Of a stretch of DNA of 64,000 nucleotides, positions 1 to 8,530 are shown in pieces. How positions within the stretch are numbered: position 1 is the first letter of the stretch; the number at the start of each line of letters is the position of its first letter. Below the pieces are notes generated by a model that saw only the letters and a list, made by a program, of their open reading frames with translations, was not told the origin of the DNA and made no database searches. The translations under genes and the position numbers were made by a program. Origin of the DNA: JANOYY01 sp043720395 (lineage in GTDB: Bacteria; Actinomycetota; Acidimicrobiia; Acidimicrobiales; JANYDT01); contig JAYSSR010000080.1 in assembly GCA_043720395.1 (NCBI GenBank), positions 10,404-74,403 of the forward strand, written 5' to 3'.

Positions 1-591
1 GCAGACGGCACTCCCTCCGATGTGTATGCGCGCATAGCAAATCGCGTTTCTGGCCTCGCAGGCATCGACATCCGAAGGCTTGAGGTCGAGCCGGACGACA
101 CTCGCGAACTACTGAGCATCGTCGTTACCGATGGACAAGGGCGCACGCTGCCTGCAAGGGCGCTATCGGAAGGAACCCTCCGGTATCTCGCGCTCTGTGT
201 CCTTTTGGAAGACCCCGACATGACCGGCCTCATAACGATGGAAGAACCCGAGAACGGGATCCATCCCGCAAACCTCGATGAAGTCGTCCGCTTGGTCCGC
301 GACCTCGCCGTTGATCCGATGCAGTCACCAGGACCTGACAACCCGCTCCGACAGGTCATTGTCAACACCCATTCGCCCGCAGTCGTGCAGTTGGTCGGCG
401 AAGACGATCTCCTCGTAGCCCGTGATCATCGCGTCGCTTTCGGCAATGGGACGCTGCGGGCGTTGCGTCTACAAGGCATGCAGAAGACGTGGCGATCGAA
501 CGAGCACGATCCGGGTGCCACCCGCGCAGACCTGTTGCCGTACTTGGCCGCTCCGCTTGGAAGCCAGATCTCCCTTTTCGATGTTGCATGA
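1..591 (+). CDS. ABC-type (OLD/AAA_21-like) ATPase, 5'-truncated by window edge
   Basis: The reading frame is open from base 1, so only the C-terminal ~196 residues are present. Visible are an ABC signature-like stretch (ALSEGTLRYLAL), a Walker B with paired acids and D-loop (LITMEEPENGIHP) and an H-switch (VNTHSPAVV). These are the landmarks of SMC/RecF/OLD-type ATPases rather than transporter ATPases. The stop overlaps the start of the next gene (ATGA), so the two are translationally coupled. In known RloA/RloB, AbiL and OLD systems such ATPases work with a Toprim-type nuclease in phage defence. A defence role here is inference from this pairing. The Walker A motif lies outside the window. 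Confidence 0.8.
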   Translation, partial: ADGTPSDVYARIANRVSGLAGIDIRRLEVEPDDTRELLSIVVTDGQGRTLPARALSEGTLRYLALCVLLEDPDMTGLITMEEPENGIHPANLDEVVRLVRDLAVDPMQSPGPDNPLRQVIVNTHSPAVVQLVGEDDLLVARDHRVAFGNGTLRALRLQGMQKTWRSNEHDPGATRADLLPYLAAPLGSQISLFDVA

Positions 592-1217
592 CCTACCGAG
601 GTCTGCTCCTTTCAGACGGGCCGTCCGACGGTCCGCTTGCCCGGCATCTCGAACGGTTGGCGGCTGACCTTGGAGGTGACTTGTCGGTGTCGTGGGTCGA
701 CACTCGGTCGGCCAATGTCGGGTCGACCGTCGCCGCTCGTATGAAATTCCTGTTGGGGCTGGCTGCGAACCCGGACATCCTCTTCGTCCACCGTGACGCG
801 GAGGGTCAAAATCCATTGTTGCGTTTCGAAGAGATTGCGTCGGGTGCGACTACTGCGGGAGTGCCGTGGCCAGTTGTGCCAATCGTCCCGATTCGAATGA
901 CGGAGGCTTGGCTGCTTCTCGATGAGTCAGCGATCAGAAGTGTTGCCGGTAGGCCCACGGGCCGAACGCCGTTGCAGTTGCCGACTCTCCGGGAAGCAGA
1001 GCGTCTCGCCGATCCGAAGCGGCGACTGACGGAGGTGTTGCTCGCGGCGAGCGAAACGACGGGACGTCGTGGCCACCAGTTCAAGCGAGACTTCGACCGG
1101 CACCGGGCATTGCTGATCGAACGGTTGGATACGGCTGGACCCGTTAGCCAGCTCTCGGCGTGGCAGCGTCTTCGAGCCGACATTGCGACTGCACTTGCTG
1201 CGCTTCCGGCACGCTAA
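588..1217 (+). CDS. DUF4276/RloB-like (Toprim-fold?) partner of the upstream ATPase
   Basis: 209 residues, starting at the ATG that overlaps the upstream stop. The N-terminus (LLLSDGPSDGPLARHLERL) sits where DUF4276/RloB-type proteins carry a conserved acidic EGxxE-like motif. An acidic stretch follows a beta strand (ILFVHRDAEGQ), as expected of a Toprim-like DxD site. The middle part (PIRMTEAWLLLDESAIR) also resembles DUF4276 proteins. Pairing with an OLD-like ATPase supports a two-gene effector module. The acidic residues are not the canonical ones (S-D-G-P in place of E-G-x-x-E), so nuclease activity is uncertain. The family call is by pattern only. Confidence 0.55.
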   Translation: MTYRGLLLSDGPSDGPLARHLERLAADLGGDLSVSWVDTRSANVGSTVAARMKFLLGLAANPDILFVHRDAEGQNPLLRFEEIASGATTAGVPWPVVPIVPIRMTEAWLLLDESAIRSVAGRPTGRTPLQLPTLREAERLADPKRRLTEVLLAASETTGRRGHQFKRDFDRHRALLIERLDTAGPVSQLSAWQRLRADIATALAALPAR

Positions 1218-1319
1218 CAACCGGCACAGCGAGGTATTGCACGAATCACCGCGCGGTTGACCGCTGCGCCAGCCGGACGAAGAAGGCAACATCGAGGCTC
1301 CCTAGGAGAGGAGCCGAAC

Positions 1320-1781
1320 ATGGTGGCGTGGCAGCCCAACTGGAATGACGTTGATTTCGATTTCTACGGTGCTGAGGACGGCATCGATCGAGCGCGTCGG
1401 TGTCGACGGGTGCTTGAAGACCGGGACCACGTCGTGGCACTCCCGCTCAACGAAGCGAGAAGGGAGTGGCGCGGAACGAAGCGCGTCGCCTTCGACGAGG
1501 AGGAGGACCGCCTCACCCGCCGTACCCACGCACTGATTGACGCCCTCGCGATGGCCGAGTATCGCGTGCGGGTCGAGATCGACGAGGCACGTGGGGAACA
1601 GGCGCAACGCGTCGCCGACCGAGCCAGGTACTACGAGGAAGTCCGCGCCGCGGAAGCGCTGGCGCGTGCCCGAGCAGAAGAGGCGGCGAGGACGGCGGCC
1701 GAAGCGGCGGCTCGAGCGGTGCCGGTCGGAACGACGACCACGACCACGGCGCCTCCGGTCATGTCAGAGGTTCCGTACTGA
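1320..1781 (+). CDS. Hypothetical WXG-like helical protein with Thr-rich tail
   Basis: 153 residues. The ATG at 1320 is chosen over an in-frame start at 1257 because it has a strong purine-rich ribosome site (aggagagga) and begins the recognisable part. Residues 20-45 and 55-125 are predicted helices separated by W50-R51-G52, and a Phe follows seven residues after W50, so the layout resembles the helix-WxG-helix fold of WXG100/ESAT-6 proteins. Residues 95-133 are Ala/Glu/Arg-rich coiled coil. The C-terminus is a TTTTTTAPP linker followed by a short tail. No family is recognised with certainty and no ESX ATPase gene is in view. A WXG100 relationship is inference. Confidence 0.6.
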   Translation: MVAWQPNWNDVDFDFYGAEDGIDRARRCRRVLEDRDHVVALPLNEARREWRGTKRVAFDEEEDRLTRRTHALIDALAMAEYRVRVEIDEARGEQAQRVADRARYYEEVRAAEALARARAEEAARTAAEAAARAVPVGTTTTTTAPPVMSEVPY

Positions 1782-1809
1782 GTGTCTCAGCCGACGCCAC
1801 CCGAGCACG

Positions 1810-2619
1810 TCAGCTCACGGTAAAGGGATACGTGCCGACCTGCTGGTCGTTCATCAGGAGCGTCACCGAGTTCTTTCCCTTAGGCCATCCGCCGGCTGGG
1901 AGGAACGAGAAGTTGCCGTCGGCAGCCTTCTTGTTCTCCCGGATGGTGAGGCTCCGGGTGCCTTCGGGGTCGACCTTCGACCCGACGGTCCACGACGCTT
2001 CTACCCAGGTGTCAATACCGACGTCGGCGGTGAACCGGAGGAACACCTTGCCAGCGGCTGGAAACACCTTTGACTCCGGTCCGTCAACGGCGTTCGCCAG
2101 GAACGTCCGGTTGACCCGAGAGGGGATCGCTGTCTTCGGTGGGACGACCTCGAATGGGTAACGCCCTGCCGATTCCCCGTTGACCGTAACGCCAACGGCA
2201 AAGGTTTTTCCGATCGGTAGACCATCGGGACCGGGGGTGAAGTTGAACTTCACGAAGGTGTCCTCGCCGAACGAGAACAACACACCCTTATTGACCGAGG
2301 CCAGATCGACCGACGCCTTGCCGATCTCCTCGCCGCGGAACTGCCATGTGCTCTCGACCTTTCCTGACTTCGGGCGTCCCTTGATCCGCAAGAGCAGGAA
2401 CACCGTCTCGTTCTTCAGGAACCGTGTGGTCTCGCCCTTGGCCTTGAAGTCCGACGTGACCTCGCGGGCGAACGTCGCCTTCTTAATGGTCACGCCCTTT
2501 GCCGACGCGGTGCCGGGCATCGTAAGGAGAGCGACGGCTGCGGCAAGTGCGAGAACTCCGGAGAGCATGCGCCCCCAGCGCGACGTTCGGGTGGGCCGGG
2601 ACGTGGGCAAATTGCGCAT
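1810..2619 (-). CDS. Exported protein with two tandem beta-sandwich-like repeats
   Basis: 269 residues from the ATG at 2619; an in-frame GTG at 2664 would only lengthen the basic N-terminus. The N-terminus has Arg residues, a hydrophobic core (LSGVLALAAAVALLTM) and an A-S-A site, a typical Sec signal peptide. The mature part consists of two repeats of about 110 residues. Each begins with a KxTFxxE- or RxTFLA-like strand, has a central W flanked by strands, then a G-G/LP-x-GK turn, and ends in YPFEV or YPFTV after a (V)NG/ND-xx-xG turn. This suggests a duplicated Ig-like or carbohydrate-binding-like fold outside the cell. No enzyme motif is seen, and function is unknown. Confidence 0.75.
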   Translation of the reverse strand: MRNLPTSRPTRTSRWGRMLSGVLALAAAVALLTMPGTASAKGVTIKKATFAREVTSDFKAKGETTRFLKNETVFLLLRIKGRPKSGKVESTWQFRGEEIGKASVDLASVNKGVLFSFGEDTFVKFNFTPGPDGLPIGKTFAVGVTVNGESAGRYPFEVVPPKTAIPSRVNRTFLANAVDGPESKVFPAAGKVFLRFTADVGIDTWVEASWTVGSKVDPEGTRSLTIRENKKAADGNFSFLPAGGWPKGKNSVTLLMNDQQVGTYPFTVS

Positions 2620-2734
2620 GTTGGGATCTTCGCAGGTGCCGACGCCGACGGCAATGTCGCCCACTTGTCACCGTGGGATCGTTCCCATGCCACCGAAATG
2701 GCCGTAGTGGGAGACATTGACGGCTCCACTCAGC

Positions 2735-3868
2735 TCAGGCGAGTTGCTCCACAACGTGGTCGATGCAGCTCGTAAGCGCGCGTACATCGTCGGGGTCGAT
2801 GCTTGGGAACATGGCGATACGCAGCTGGTTGCGTCCGAGCTTGCGGTAGCTGTCGGTGTCGACGATGCCGTTCGCCCGCAACACGGCGCTCACGGTGTTG
2901 GCGTCGACGCTATCGAGGTCGATCGTGCCGACCACGTTGGACCGGTCCTCGGGACGAGCCACGAACGGCATCGCATACGACGAGGCGGTCGCCCAGCCAT
3001 ACAGGTGCGCGGCCGACTCGGCGCTGCGGGCTGACGCGAACGCAAGGCCGCCGTTGGAGTTCATCCAGTCGACCTGCTCGGCGAACAGGAAGATCGTGGC
3101 GAGTGCCGGTGTGTTGTACGTCTGGTCCTTCGTGGAGTTATCGAGGGCAATCGACAGGTCCATCGACGCCGGCATCCATCGGCCCGACGCCTTGATGCGA
3201 GCGATTCGATCGAGTGCCGCAGGCGAGCAGATCGCGGACCAGAGTCCGCCGTCGGACGAGAAGCATTTCTGCGGAGCGAAGTAATAGCAGTCGAACTGCG
3301 ATGCGTTCACGGGAAGTCCGCCCGCTGCTGATGTCGCGTCGACGAGTACGAGCTGGTCGTCTGCTGCGGTCGTTCCCGCAGGACGCTCGATCGACATCGC
3401 TACGCCGGTCGACGTTTCGTTGTGTGTGAGGCAGTACGCGTCGACGCCCTCCTCGGCAATCGCGATCGGGCGAGTGCCGGGTGCCGACTCGATGACGGTC
3501 GGTTGCCCGAGGTGTGGTGCCGAGGCGACAGCCTCCGCGAACTTCGACGAGAACTCGCCGAACACGAGATGCTGTGAGCGATCCTGCACGAGCCCGAACG
3601 TCGCAATGTCCCAGAACGCTGTGGACCCACCGTTGCCGAGGATGACCTCGTAGCCGTCCGGAAGGGAGAACAACTCGCGCAGCCCGGCGCGCAGACGTCC
3701 CACCTGATTCTTCACGGTGGCCTGGCGGTGGCTCGTGCCGAGGTAGGTCTGGCTGACGGCGGCCAGCGCGTCGATGGCTTCAGGCCGGATCTTCGACGGA
3801 CCACAGCCGAACCGCCCGTCAATCGGGAGAAGGTCGGCAGGGATGTGGATGTCGGGCGTTGCAGGCAC
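2735..3868 (-). CDS. serC: Phosphoserine aminotransferase
   Basis: 377 residues from a GTG at 3868, preceded by AGGA with 9-bp spacing. This length matches actinobacterial SerC (about 370-376 aa); upstream in-frame starts would add sequence foreign to the family. It converts 3-phosphohydroxypyruvate and glutamate to phosphoserine with PLP, step two of serine biosynthesis. Diagnostic are DGRFGCGPSK near the N-terminus, GTSHRQATVKN, EVILGNGGSTAFWD, and the PLP-lysine segment FAPQKCFSSDGG (K201). It is divergent from an aminotransferase gene and about 1.7 kb from serA, so two of the three serine-pathway genes lie together. No serB is seen here. Confidence 0.95.
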   Translation of the reverse strand: MPATPDIHIPADLLPIDGRFGCGPSKIRPEAIDALAAVSQTYLGTSHRQATVKNQVGRLRAGLRELFSLPDGYEVILGNGGSTAFWDIATFGLVQDRSQHLVFGEFSSKFAEAVASAPHLGQPTVIESAPGTRPIAIAEEGVDAYCLTHNETSTGVAMSIERPAGTTAADDQLVLVDATSAAGGLPVNASQFDCYYFAPQKCFSSDGGLWSAICSPAALDRIARIKASGRWMPASMDLSIALDNSTKDQTYNTPALATIFLFAEQVDWMNSNGGLAFASARSAESAAHLYGWATASSYAMPFVARPEDRSNVVGTIDLDSVDANTVSAVLRANGIVDTDSYRKLGRNQLRIAMFPSIDPDDVRALTSCIDHVVEQLA

Positions 3869-4007
3869 GGCCGTGAATCCTAGGAACGACCGCCTTGTCA
3901 ATCGGTCAACGTTTTCTGCATGTTCCGAGGCTCGCACGAACCCACCGGGTGGTGGGCGGGGATTGAGGGCCGGGGTGGGGGTCGCGACGTGAAAAGCTTG
4001 ACGCCCT

Positions 4008-5213
4008 ATGAGTCCTATGTCACGAGTATCTGCACGCATCGGTGCCATCCAGGAGTCGGCCACGCTGGCCATTGACGCGAAGGCGAAGGCGCTCAAGGCG
4101 GCAGGTGAGCCGGTCATCGGCTTTGGTGCGGGGGAGCCGGACTTCCCGACGCCCGACCACATCGTGGAGGCGGCCATCGTGGCGGCACGCGAACCCGCGA
4201 TGCACCGCTACACCCCTGCGGGCGGCTTGCCCGAACTGAAGGACGCGGTTGTCTACAAGACCAAACGCGACAGCGGCTACGTCTGCACCGCGTCGCAGGT
4301 GCTCGTCACCAACGGCGGCAAACAGGCGGTTTACAACACGTTCGCTGCGCTCTGCGACCCTGGCGACGAGGTGCTCGTCCAGGCCCCCTACTGGGTCACC
4401 TATCCGGAGGCGATCCAGCTCGCCGGTGGCGTCCCGAAGTACGTCCACTCCGACATCAGTACGGGCTTCAAGGTCACGGTTGACCAGCTCGAAGCTGCTC
4501 GGACCGACCGCACAAAGATCCTCCTCTTCGTGTCGCCATCGAACCCAACGGGTGCCGTGTATACGGCGGCCGAAGTTTTCGCGATTGGCGAGTGGGCAGC
4601 GTCGCATGGGCTGTGGGTAGTGACCGATGAAATCTACGAGCACCTCCTCTACGGCGGTCGTGAGATCGCTTCAATCGCGTCGCTGGTGCCGTCGCTCGGC
4701 GATCGTGTCGTGATCGTGCATGGTGTCGCGAAGACATACGCGATGACGGGCTGGCGGGTGGGCTGGATGGTCGGTCCGAATGACGTGATCAAGGCCGCCA
4801 CGAACCTGCAGAGCCATGCCACGAGCAACGTCAACAACATCGCTCAGCGGGCGGCGATCGCGGCACTCACCGGTGACCTGTCCGCGGTTGCGATGATGCG
4901 CACGGCCTTCGATCGTCGGCGCGTCACAATCCAGAGATTGCTCTCTGAGGTGCCGGGGTTCGTCTGTGCCGAACCGGAGGGCGCGTTCTATGCCTTCCCG
5001 AGCGTCGAAGGGGTCATCGGTCGCGTGGTCCGTGGTACGACCGTCGACTCGTCGTTGACGCTGGCCAACCTGATCCTGGAGCACGCCAAGGTGGCGATCG
5101 TCCCCGGTGAGGCGTTCGGTTCGCCCGGCTATGCGCGCCTGTCGTACGCGCTCGGCGACGCCGACCTCGCCGAGGGCGTCGGCCGCATCAATTCCTTGCT
5201 GCGCGAAAGCTGA
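4008..5213 (+). CDS. aspC: Class I pyridoxal-phosphate aminotransferase (aspartate aminotransferase-like)
   Basis: 401 residues; a second in-frame ATG at 4017 is an equally possible start. Fold type I, subgroup I-gamma features: IGFGAGEPDFPTPDHI near the N-terminus, an APYWVTYPE segment, SNPTGAVY, the D-x-Y cofactor site in VVTDEIYEHLLY, PLP lysine K242 in HGVAKTYAMTGWRVGW, and a C-terminal Arg in the YARLSYAL segment that binds the substrate carboxylate. Bacterial proteins of this kind transaminate aspartate with 2-oxoglutarate, and some also accept prephenate or aromatic acids. The substrate cannot be fixed from sequence. It is divergent from serC and separated from serA by two palindromic repeats. 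Confidence 0.9.
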   Translation: MSPMSRVSARIGAIQESATLAIDAKAKALKAAGEPVIGFGAGEPDFPTPDHIVEAAIVAAREPAMHRYTPAGGLPELKDAVVYKTKRDSGYVCTASQVLVTNGGKQAVYNTFAALCDPGDEVLVQAPYWVTYPEAIQLAGGVPKYVHSDISTGFKVTVDQLEAARTDRTKILLFVSPSNPTGAVYTAAEVFAIGEWAASHGLWVVTDEIYEHLLYGGREIASIASLVPSLGDRVVIVHGVAKTYAMTGWRVGWMVGPNDVIKAATNLQSHATSNVNNIAQRAAIAALTGDLSAVAMMRTAFDRRRVTIQRLLSEVPGFVCAEPEGAFYAFPSVEGVIGRVVRGTTVDSSLTLANLILEHAKVAIVPGEAFGSPGYARLSYALGDADLAEGVGRINSLLRES

Positions 5214-5265
5214 CCTCGCAGCCGACGCGGCCAGCTGGCCTGCCCGGGCCTGGCCGTAATCTGTG

Positions 5266-5340
5266 TCGCGGTACATCCGGTGCGTTCGCGGTGCATTGAG
5301 CGCGCCCGAGTGCACCGCAAGCGAACCGGATGTACCGCGA
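5266..5340. repeat. Palindromic repeat family 1, copy A
   Basis: A 75-bp element with perfect 15-bp terminal inverted repeats (TCGCGGTACATCCGG at 5266-5280, its complement at 5326-5340) and a nested inner palindrome around GGTGCA/TGCACC. Two more copies lie at 7184-7258 and 22012-22086. All three are between genes. Together with the family 3 element it fills the 353-bp gap before serA. Confidence 0.9.
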
Positions 5341-5453
5341 GTGTGCTGAGCGCGTGGCAAAGGGTCGCCAGCCGCTACCGAATCCCGGTGACCCTTGTCA
5401 CCATCGGCTGCGGGGCGAATTGCTGGACGAAACGTCTATGACCGAACGCCTGA

Positions 5454-5551
5454 GGGCCCGCAAGGAAACAGCTTGCGCGCCATCGTTCGTGAGCGCTGTG
5501 CACTTCATGGGTCTGGGAATTCGGGCGCGCGAGCAGTTACCTTCCGGGCCC
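5454..5551. repeat. Palindromic repeat family 3, copy A (MITE-like)
   Basis: A 98-bp element whose ends form a 28-bp imperfect inverted repeat: the left end reads GGGCCCGCAAGGAAAC and the complement of the right end reads GGGCCCGGAAGGTAAC, with 24 of 28 positions matching. A clearly related copy lies in opposite orientation at 28213-28312. It ends 15 bp before the serA start, so it may carry or affect the serA promoter. No transposase gene is present; size and ends suggest a non-autonomous element. Confidence 0.85.
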
Positions 5552-5566
5552 TAGCGTGAACGCTCC

Positions 5567-7141
5567 ATGGCACGCATACTGGTGACCGAATCCATCGCCG
5601 AAAAGGGCCTCGACCAGCTCCGTAAGGCGGGTCACGAGGTCGACGTCCAAGAGGACCTTTCTCCCGCGGACCTGTTGATCGCGATCAAGGGTGCCGCAGC
5701 GCTCGTGATCCGCTCGGCCACGAAGGTCACGGCTGATGTGCTCGAAGCCGCCGATGATCTGATGGTCGTCGGACGTGCAGGCATCGGGCTCGACAACGTC
5801 GACGTGGTCGCGGCGACGGCACGCGGCGTCATGGTCGCGAACGCACCGCAGTCGAATGTGATTTCGGCGGCGGAGCAGGCGATGGCACTGCTCTTGTCCA
5901 CGGCCCGGAACACCCCACAGGCCCATGCCGCACTGAAGCGGGGCAAGTGGGAGCGCTCGAAGTGGGAGGGCGTCGAGCTGCACGGTAAGACGGTGGGCAT
6001 CGTCGGTCTCGGCCGCATCGGTGCGCTCGTGGCTTCACGTTGCGCGGCGTTCGGTATGCGGGTAATCGCGTTCGATCCGTTCATCTCGGCCGATCGCGCC
6101 ACGTCGCTCGGTGCGGAGCTGGTCACGATCGAAGAGTGCATGCGCCAGTCCGACTTCATCTCGGTGCACCTTCCGAAAACGAAGGACACGACCGGTATCA
6201 TAAGCGCGCAGATGTTCGCGATGGCGAAGCCCGACCTGCGGATCGTGAATACCTCGCGCGGCGGCATCGTCGACGAGAAGGCGCTCTTCGATGCCATCTC
6301 GTCGGGTCAGATCGCAGGAGCCGGTCTCGACGTGTTCGTCGAGGAACCGCTCTCTCCCGAGTCGCCTCTCTTGACGTTGCCCTCGGTCGTGGTCACCCCG
6401 CACCTCGGAGCGTCCACACGAGAGGCGCAGGACAAGGCCGGCGACACGATCGCCGACATGATCCAACTCGCGCTTGCGGGCGAGTTTGTGCCGTTCGCGG
6501 TCAACGTCGACGCCGCCGAGGCCAGCGAAACCGTGCGTCCGTATCTGCCTCTCGCGGAACGTCTCGGACGGCTCATGGCGGGGATTTGCCGAGGGATTCC
6601 TGCGACGCTGGAGGTCACGTTCGCCGGCCAGATCGCCGGGTACGACACACGCATCCTACGCCTCGCCGTGCTGAAGGGACTCGTCGGCTTCACTTCGACG
6701 GAGCCAGTCACCTACGTGAACGCGCCGCAGCTCGCCGCCGGGGCCGGCTGCGAGATCGCCGATACGAAGACCACGTTCTCGGAGGATTACCGCTCGAAGA
6801 TCACGCTGCGTTCGTCGTGTGGTCACTCGATCGGCGGCACGCTCGCCGGCCTTCGCCAGGAGCCGCGGATCGTGATGGTCGACGATCACCTCGTGGAGGT
6901 TCCGCCGTCGCGTCACCTGCTCGTGATTCGCAACGACGACCGTCCGGGCATGATCGGCGCGGTCGGGTCGACACTCGGAGCGAGCAACGTCAACATCTCG
7001 AACATGGCGCTCGGTCGCAACGAGCAGGGTGGGCGGGCACTCATGATCCTCGACACCGAAGGTCCCGTGCCAGCGGCAACCATCGAAGTGTTGCGGGCCA
7101 CGGCGGGCATCAGCGGCGTCGACCCCATCGACGAAGCCTGA
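5567..7141 (+). CDS. serA: D-3-phosphoglycerate dehydrogenase, long ACT form
   Basis: 524 residues, the length of the actinobacterial long form (about 525-530). It oxidises 3-phosphoglycerate to 3-phosphohydroxypyruvate with NAD, the committed step of serine synthesis. Domains in order: N-terminal catalytic half with VVGRAGIGLDNVD, nucleotide-binding domain with VGIVGLGRIG (GxGxxG) and the NTSRGGIVDE and TPHLGAS catalytic segments, an intervening allosteric substrate-binding domain (~320-450), and a C-terminal ACT domain (~455-524, HLLVIRNDDRPGMIG) that binds serine for feedback inhibition. It lies just downstream of a palindromic repeat. The serC gene on the other strand nearby completes the local serine cluster. 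Confidence 0.97.
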   Translation: MARILVTESIAEKGLDQLRKAGHEVDVQEDLSPADLLIAIKGAAALVIRSATKVTADVLEAADDLMVVGRAGIGLDNVDVVAATARGVMVANAPQSNVISAAEQAMALLLSTARNTPQAHAALKRGKWERSKWEGVELHGKTVGIVGLGRIGALVASRCAAFGMRVIAFDPFISADRATSLGAELVTIEECMRQSDFISVHLPKTKDTTGIISAQMFAMAKPDLRIVNTSRGGIVDEKALFDAISSGQIAGAGLDVFVEEPLSPESPLLTLPSVVVTPHLGASTREAQDKAGDTIADMIQLALAGEFVPFAVNVDAAEASETVRPYLPLAERLGRLMAGICRGIPATLEVTFAGQIAGYDTRILRLAVLKGLVGFTSTEPVTYVNAPQLAAGAGCEIADTKTTFSEDYRSKITLRSSCGHSIGGTLAGLRQEPRIVMVDDHLVEVPPSRHLLVIRNDDRPGMIGAVGSTLGASNVNISNMALGRNEQGGRALMILDTEGPVPAATIEVLRATAGISGVDPIDEA

Positions 7142-7183
7142 CCCACGTTTGTTGCTCGACTCGCTGACGAGCGGCAAGCCGGG

Positions 7184-7258
7184 TCGCGGTACATCCGGCC
7201 CGTCCGCGGTGCATTGGGGCGCGCATTGTGTACCGCGATAGCACCGGACGTACCGCGA
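7184..7258. repeat. Palindromic repeat family 1, copy B
   Basis: 75 bp with terminal inverted repeats 7184-7198 and 7244-7258 (14 of 15 pairs). It lies between convergent serA and the MFS gene, where it could act as a structured 3' end for either transcript. The interior differs from copy A by several substitutions, so the copies are old or evolving independently. Confidence 0.88.
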
Positions 7259-7276
7259 CACAGCTCGTGAACCGAT

Positions 7277-8530
7277 TCAGGCGTCAGCCCCTGGGGGAAC
7301 GGGTGCGCCGGGGGACAGCCACCGCCTGCGAAGCGCGTAGAGCGCGATGGCCATCGTCACGATCGACGCCGCGCCGCCGACTCCCACGCTCCACCGAGGA
7401 CCGAACGCATCGGCGATCCAACCCACGAACGGAGCACCGATCGGGGTTGTCCCGGCGAACATCACGGCGTAGACCGCCATCACGCGGCCGCGCATCATCG
7501 GGTCCGACGAGAGCTGCAGCGTCGCATTCGCGGTGAGCATGAACGTGATGTAGCCGGCACCAAGTGCGAACACGGCAACTCGCGCAACGATCTCGGTTGG
7601 CGACGCTGCGAGCGACAGCAGCGCCACTGCGAATGCACCGGCCGAGATGGCGAGCAGGCGTCCGGTCGGGGCGCTGCGCCGGGCGGCCAGGAACGACCCG
7701 ACCAGTGCGCCCCACCCGAGCATGATCTGGAACGACACGACCTTGCCCTCCGTGCCGTGGAAGACCCGTTCGACCATGAGTGGAACAAAGACCTGGAAGT
7801 TCAGTGACAGGGTTCCTGATACGAGTACGCAGAGAAGGACCGTCCGAAGCACGGGCGTGTTCTTGATGTACCGCAAACCCTCCCGCACCGCACCCTTGCC
7901 GGACGACCGCCGGTTCACCGGGAACATCTCCGATCGGCGCATCAACAAGTAGCTGAGCACGATCGCGCCGTAGGAGAGCGAGTTGAGTCCGAACGCCCAG
8001 CCGTAGCCGAGCGTCGCGACGACGATCCCGCCGATCGCAGGGCCGATCACGCGCGCACCGTTGAACACGGTGCTGTTCAGCCCGACGGCATTCGAGAGCG
8101 ATTCTGGACCGACCATCTCGCCGAGGAAGGACTGCCGGGCGGGCATCTCGATCATGTTGCCGAGGCCCATGGCGAACGCCAGTACGCAGATGCTCCAGAA
8201 CCTCGCCGAATTCGTGAAGATGAGGACGGCCTGTACCGCCGCGACACATCCCATATACATCTGGACCCGACCAAGAAGGCGTTTGCGATCAACTCGATCG
8301 GCAAGGCCGCCGGCCCAAAGACCGAACAGCAGAATTGGTACGAACGCGCATGCACTGAGGAACCCGAGTTCGCGGCCACCACCATCCAGGCGGAACTGCA
8401 CGAACAGGGCTTGCGCGGTGCTCTGCATCCAGGTTCCGCAGGTGGAGACGAGTTGACCCGCGAAGAACAGTCGGTAATTTCGAGCTTTGAGCGAGGAGAA
8501 GGTTCCGCCGTGGGTGTCCGTCTCGCTCAT
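7277..8530 (-). CDS. MFS transporter (MFS_3/EntS-like)
   Basis: 417 residues from the ATG at 8530, which overlaps the stop of the upstream MFS gene (ATGA). About 12 hydrophobic segments are visible. The N-terminal part has the family start LKARNYRLFFAGQLVSTCGTWMQ and the loop 2-3 motif GGLADRVDRKRLL. Residues MIEMPARQSFLGEMVG and SSDPMMRGRVMAVYAV are typical of the MFS_3 group, which includes the enterobactin exporter EntS. It probably exports a small molecule by proton antiport. Substrate is unknown. Co-translation with the neighbouring 14-helix exporter suggests a shared physiological role. Confidence 0.88.
   Translation of the reverse strand: MSETDTHGGTFSSLKARNYRLFFAGQLVSTCGTWMQSTAQALFVQFRLDGGGRELGFLSACAFVPILLFGLWAGGLADRVDRKRLLGRVQMYMGCVAAVQAVLIFTNSARFWSICVLAFAMGLGNMIEMPARQSFLGEMVGPESLSNAVGLNSTVFNGARVIGPAIGGIVVATLGYGWAFGLNSLSYGAIVLSYLLMRRSEMFPVNRRSSGKGAVREGLRYIKNTPVLRTVLLCVLVSGTLSLNFQVFVPLMVERVFHGTEGKVVSFQIMLGWGALVGSFLAARRSAPTGRLLAISAGAFAVALLSLAASPTEIVARVAVFALGAGYITFMLTANATLQLSSDPMMRGRVMAVYAVMFAGTTPIGAPFVGWIADAFGPRWSVGVGGAASIVTMAIALYALRRRWLSPGAPVPPGADA

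Noticed and set aside
2735..4177. A 480-residue version of SerC with an extended N-terminus.
   Set aside because: The extra ~100 residues overlap the divergent aminotransferase gene and have no SerC features; the GTG at 3868 with AGGA gives normal family length.
5239..5261. GGCCAGCTGGCC and nearby GC palindromes after the aminotransferase as a terminator.
   Set aside because: There is no T-run and the stems are short; I could not support a terminator call.
6040..7167. Long Arg/His-rich open frame overlapping serA.
   Set aside because: Extreme Arg content and no motifs, typical of the +1 shadow of a high-GC gene.
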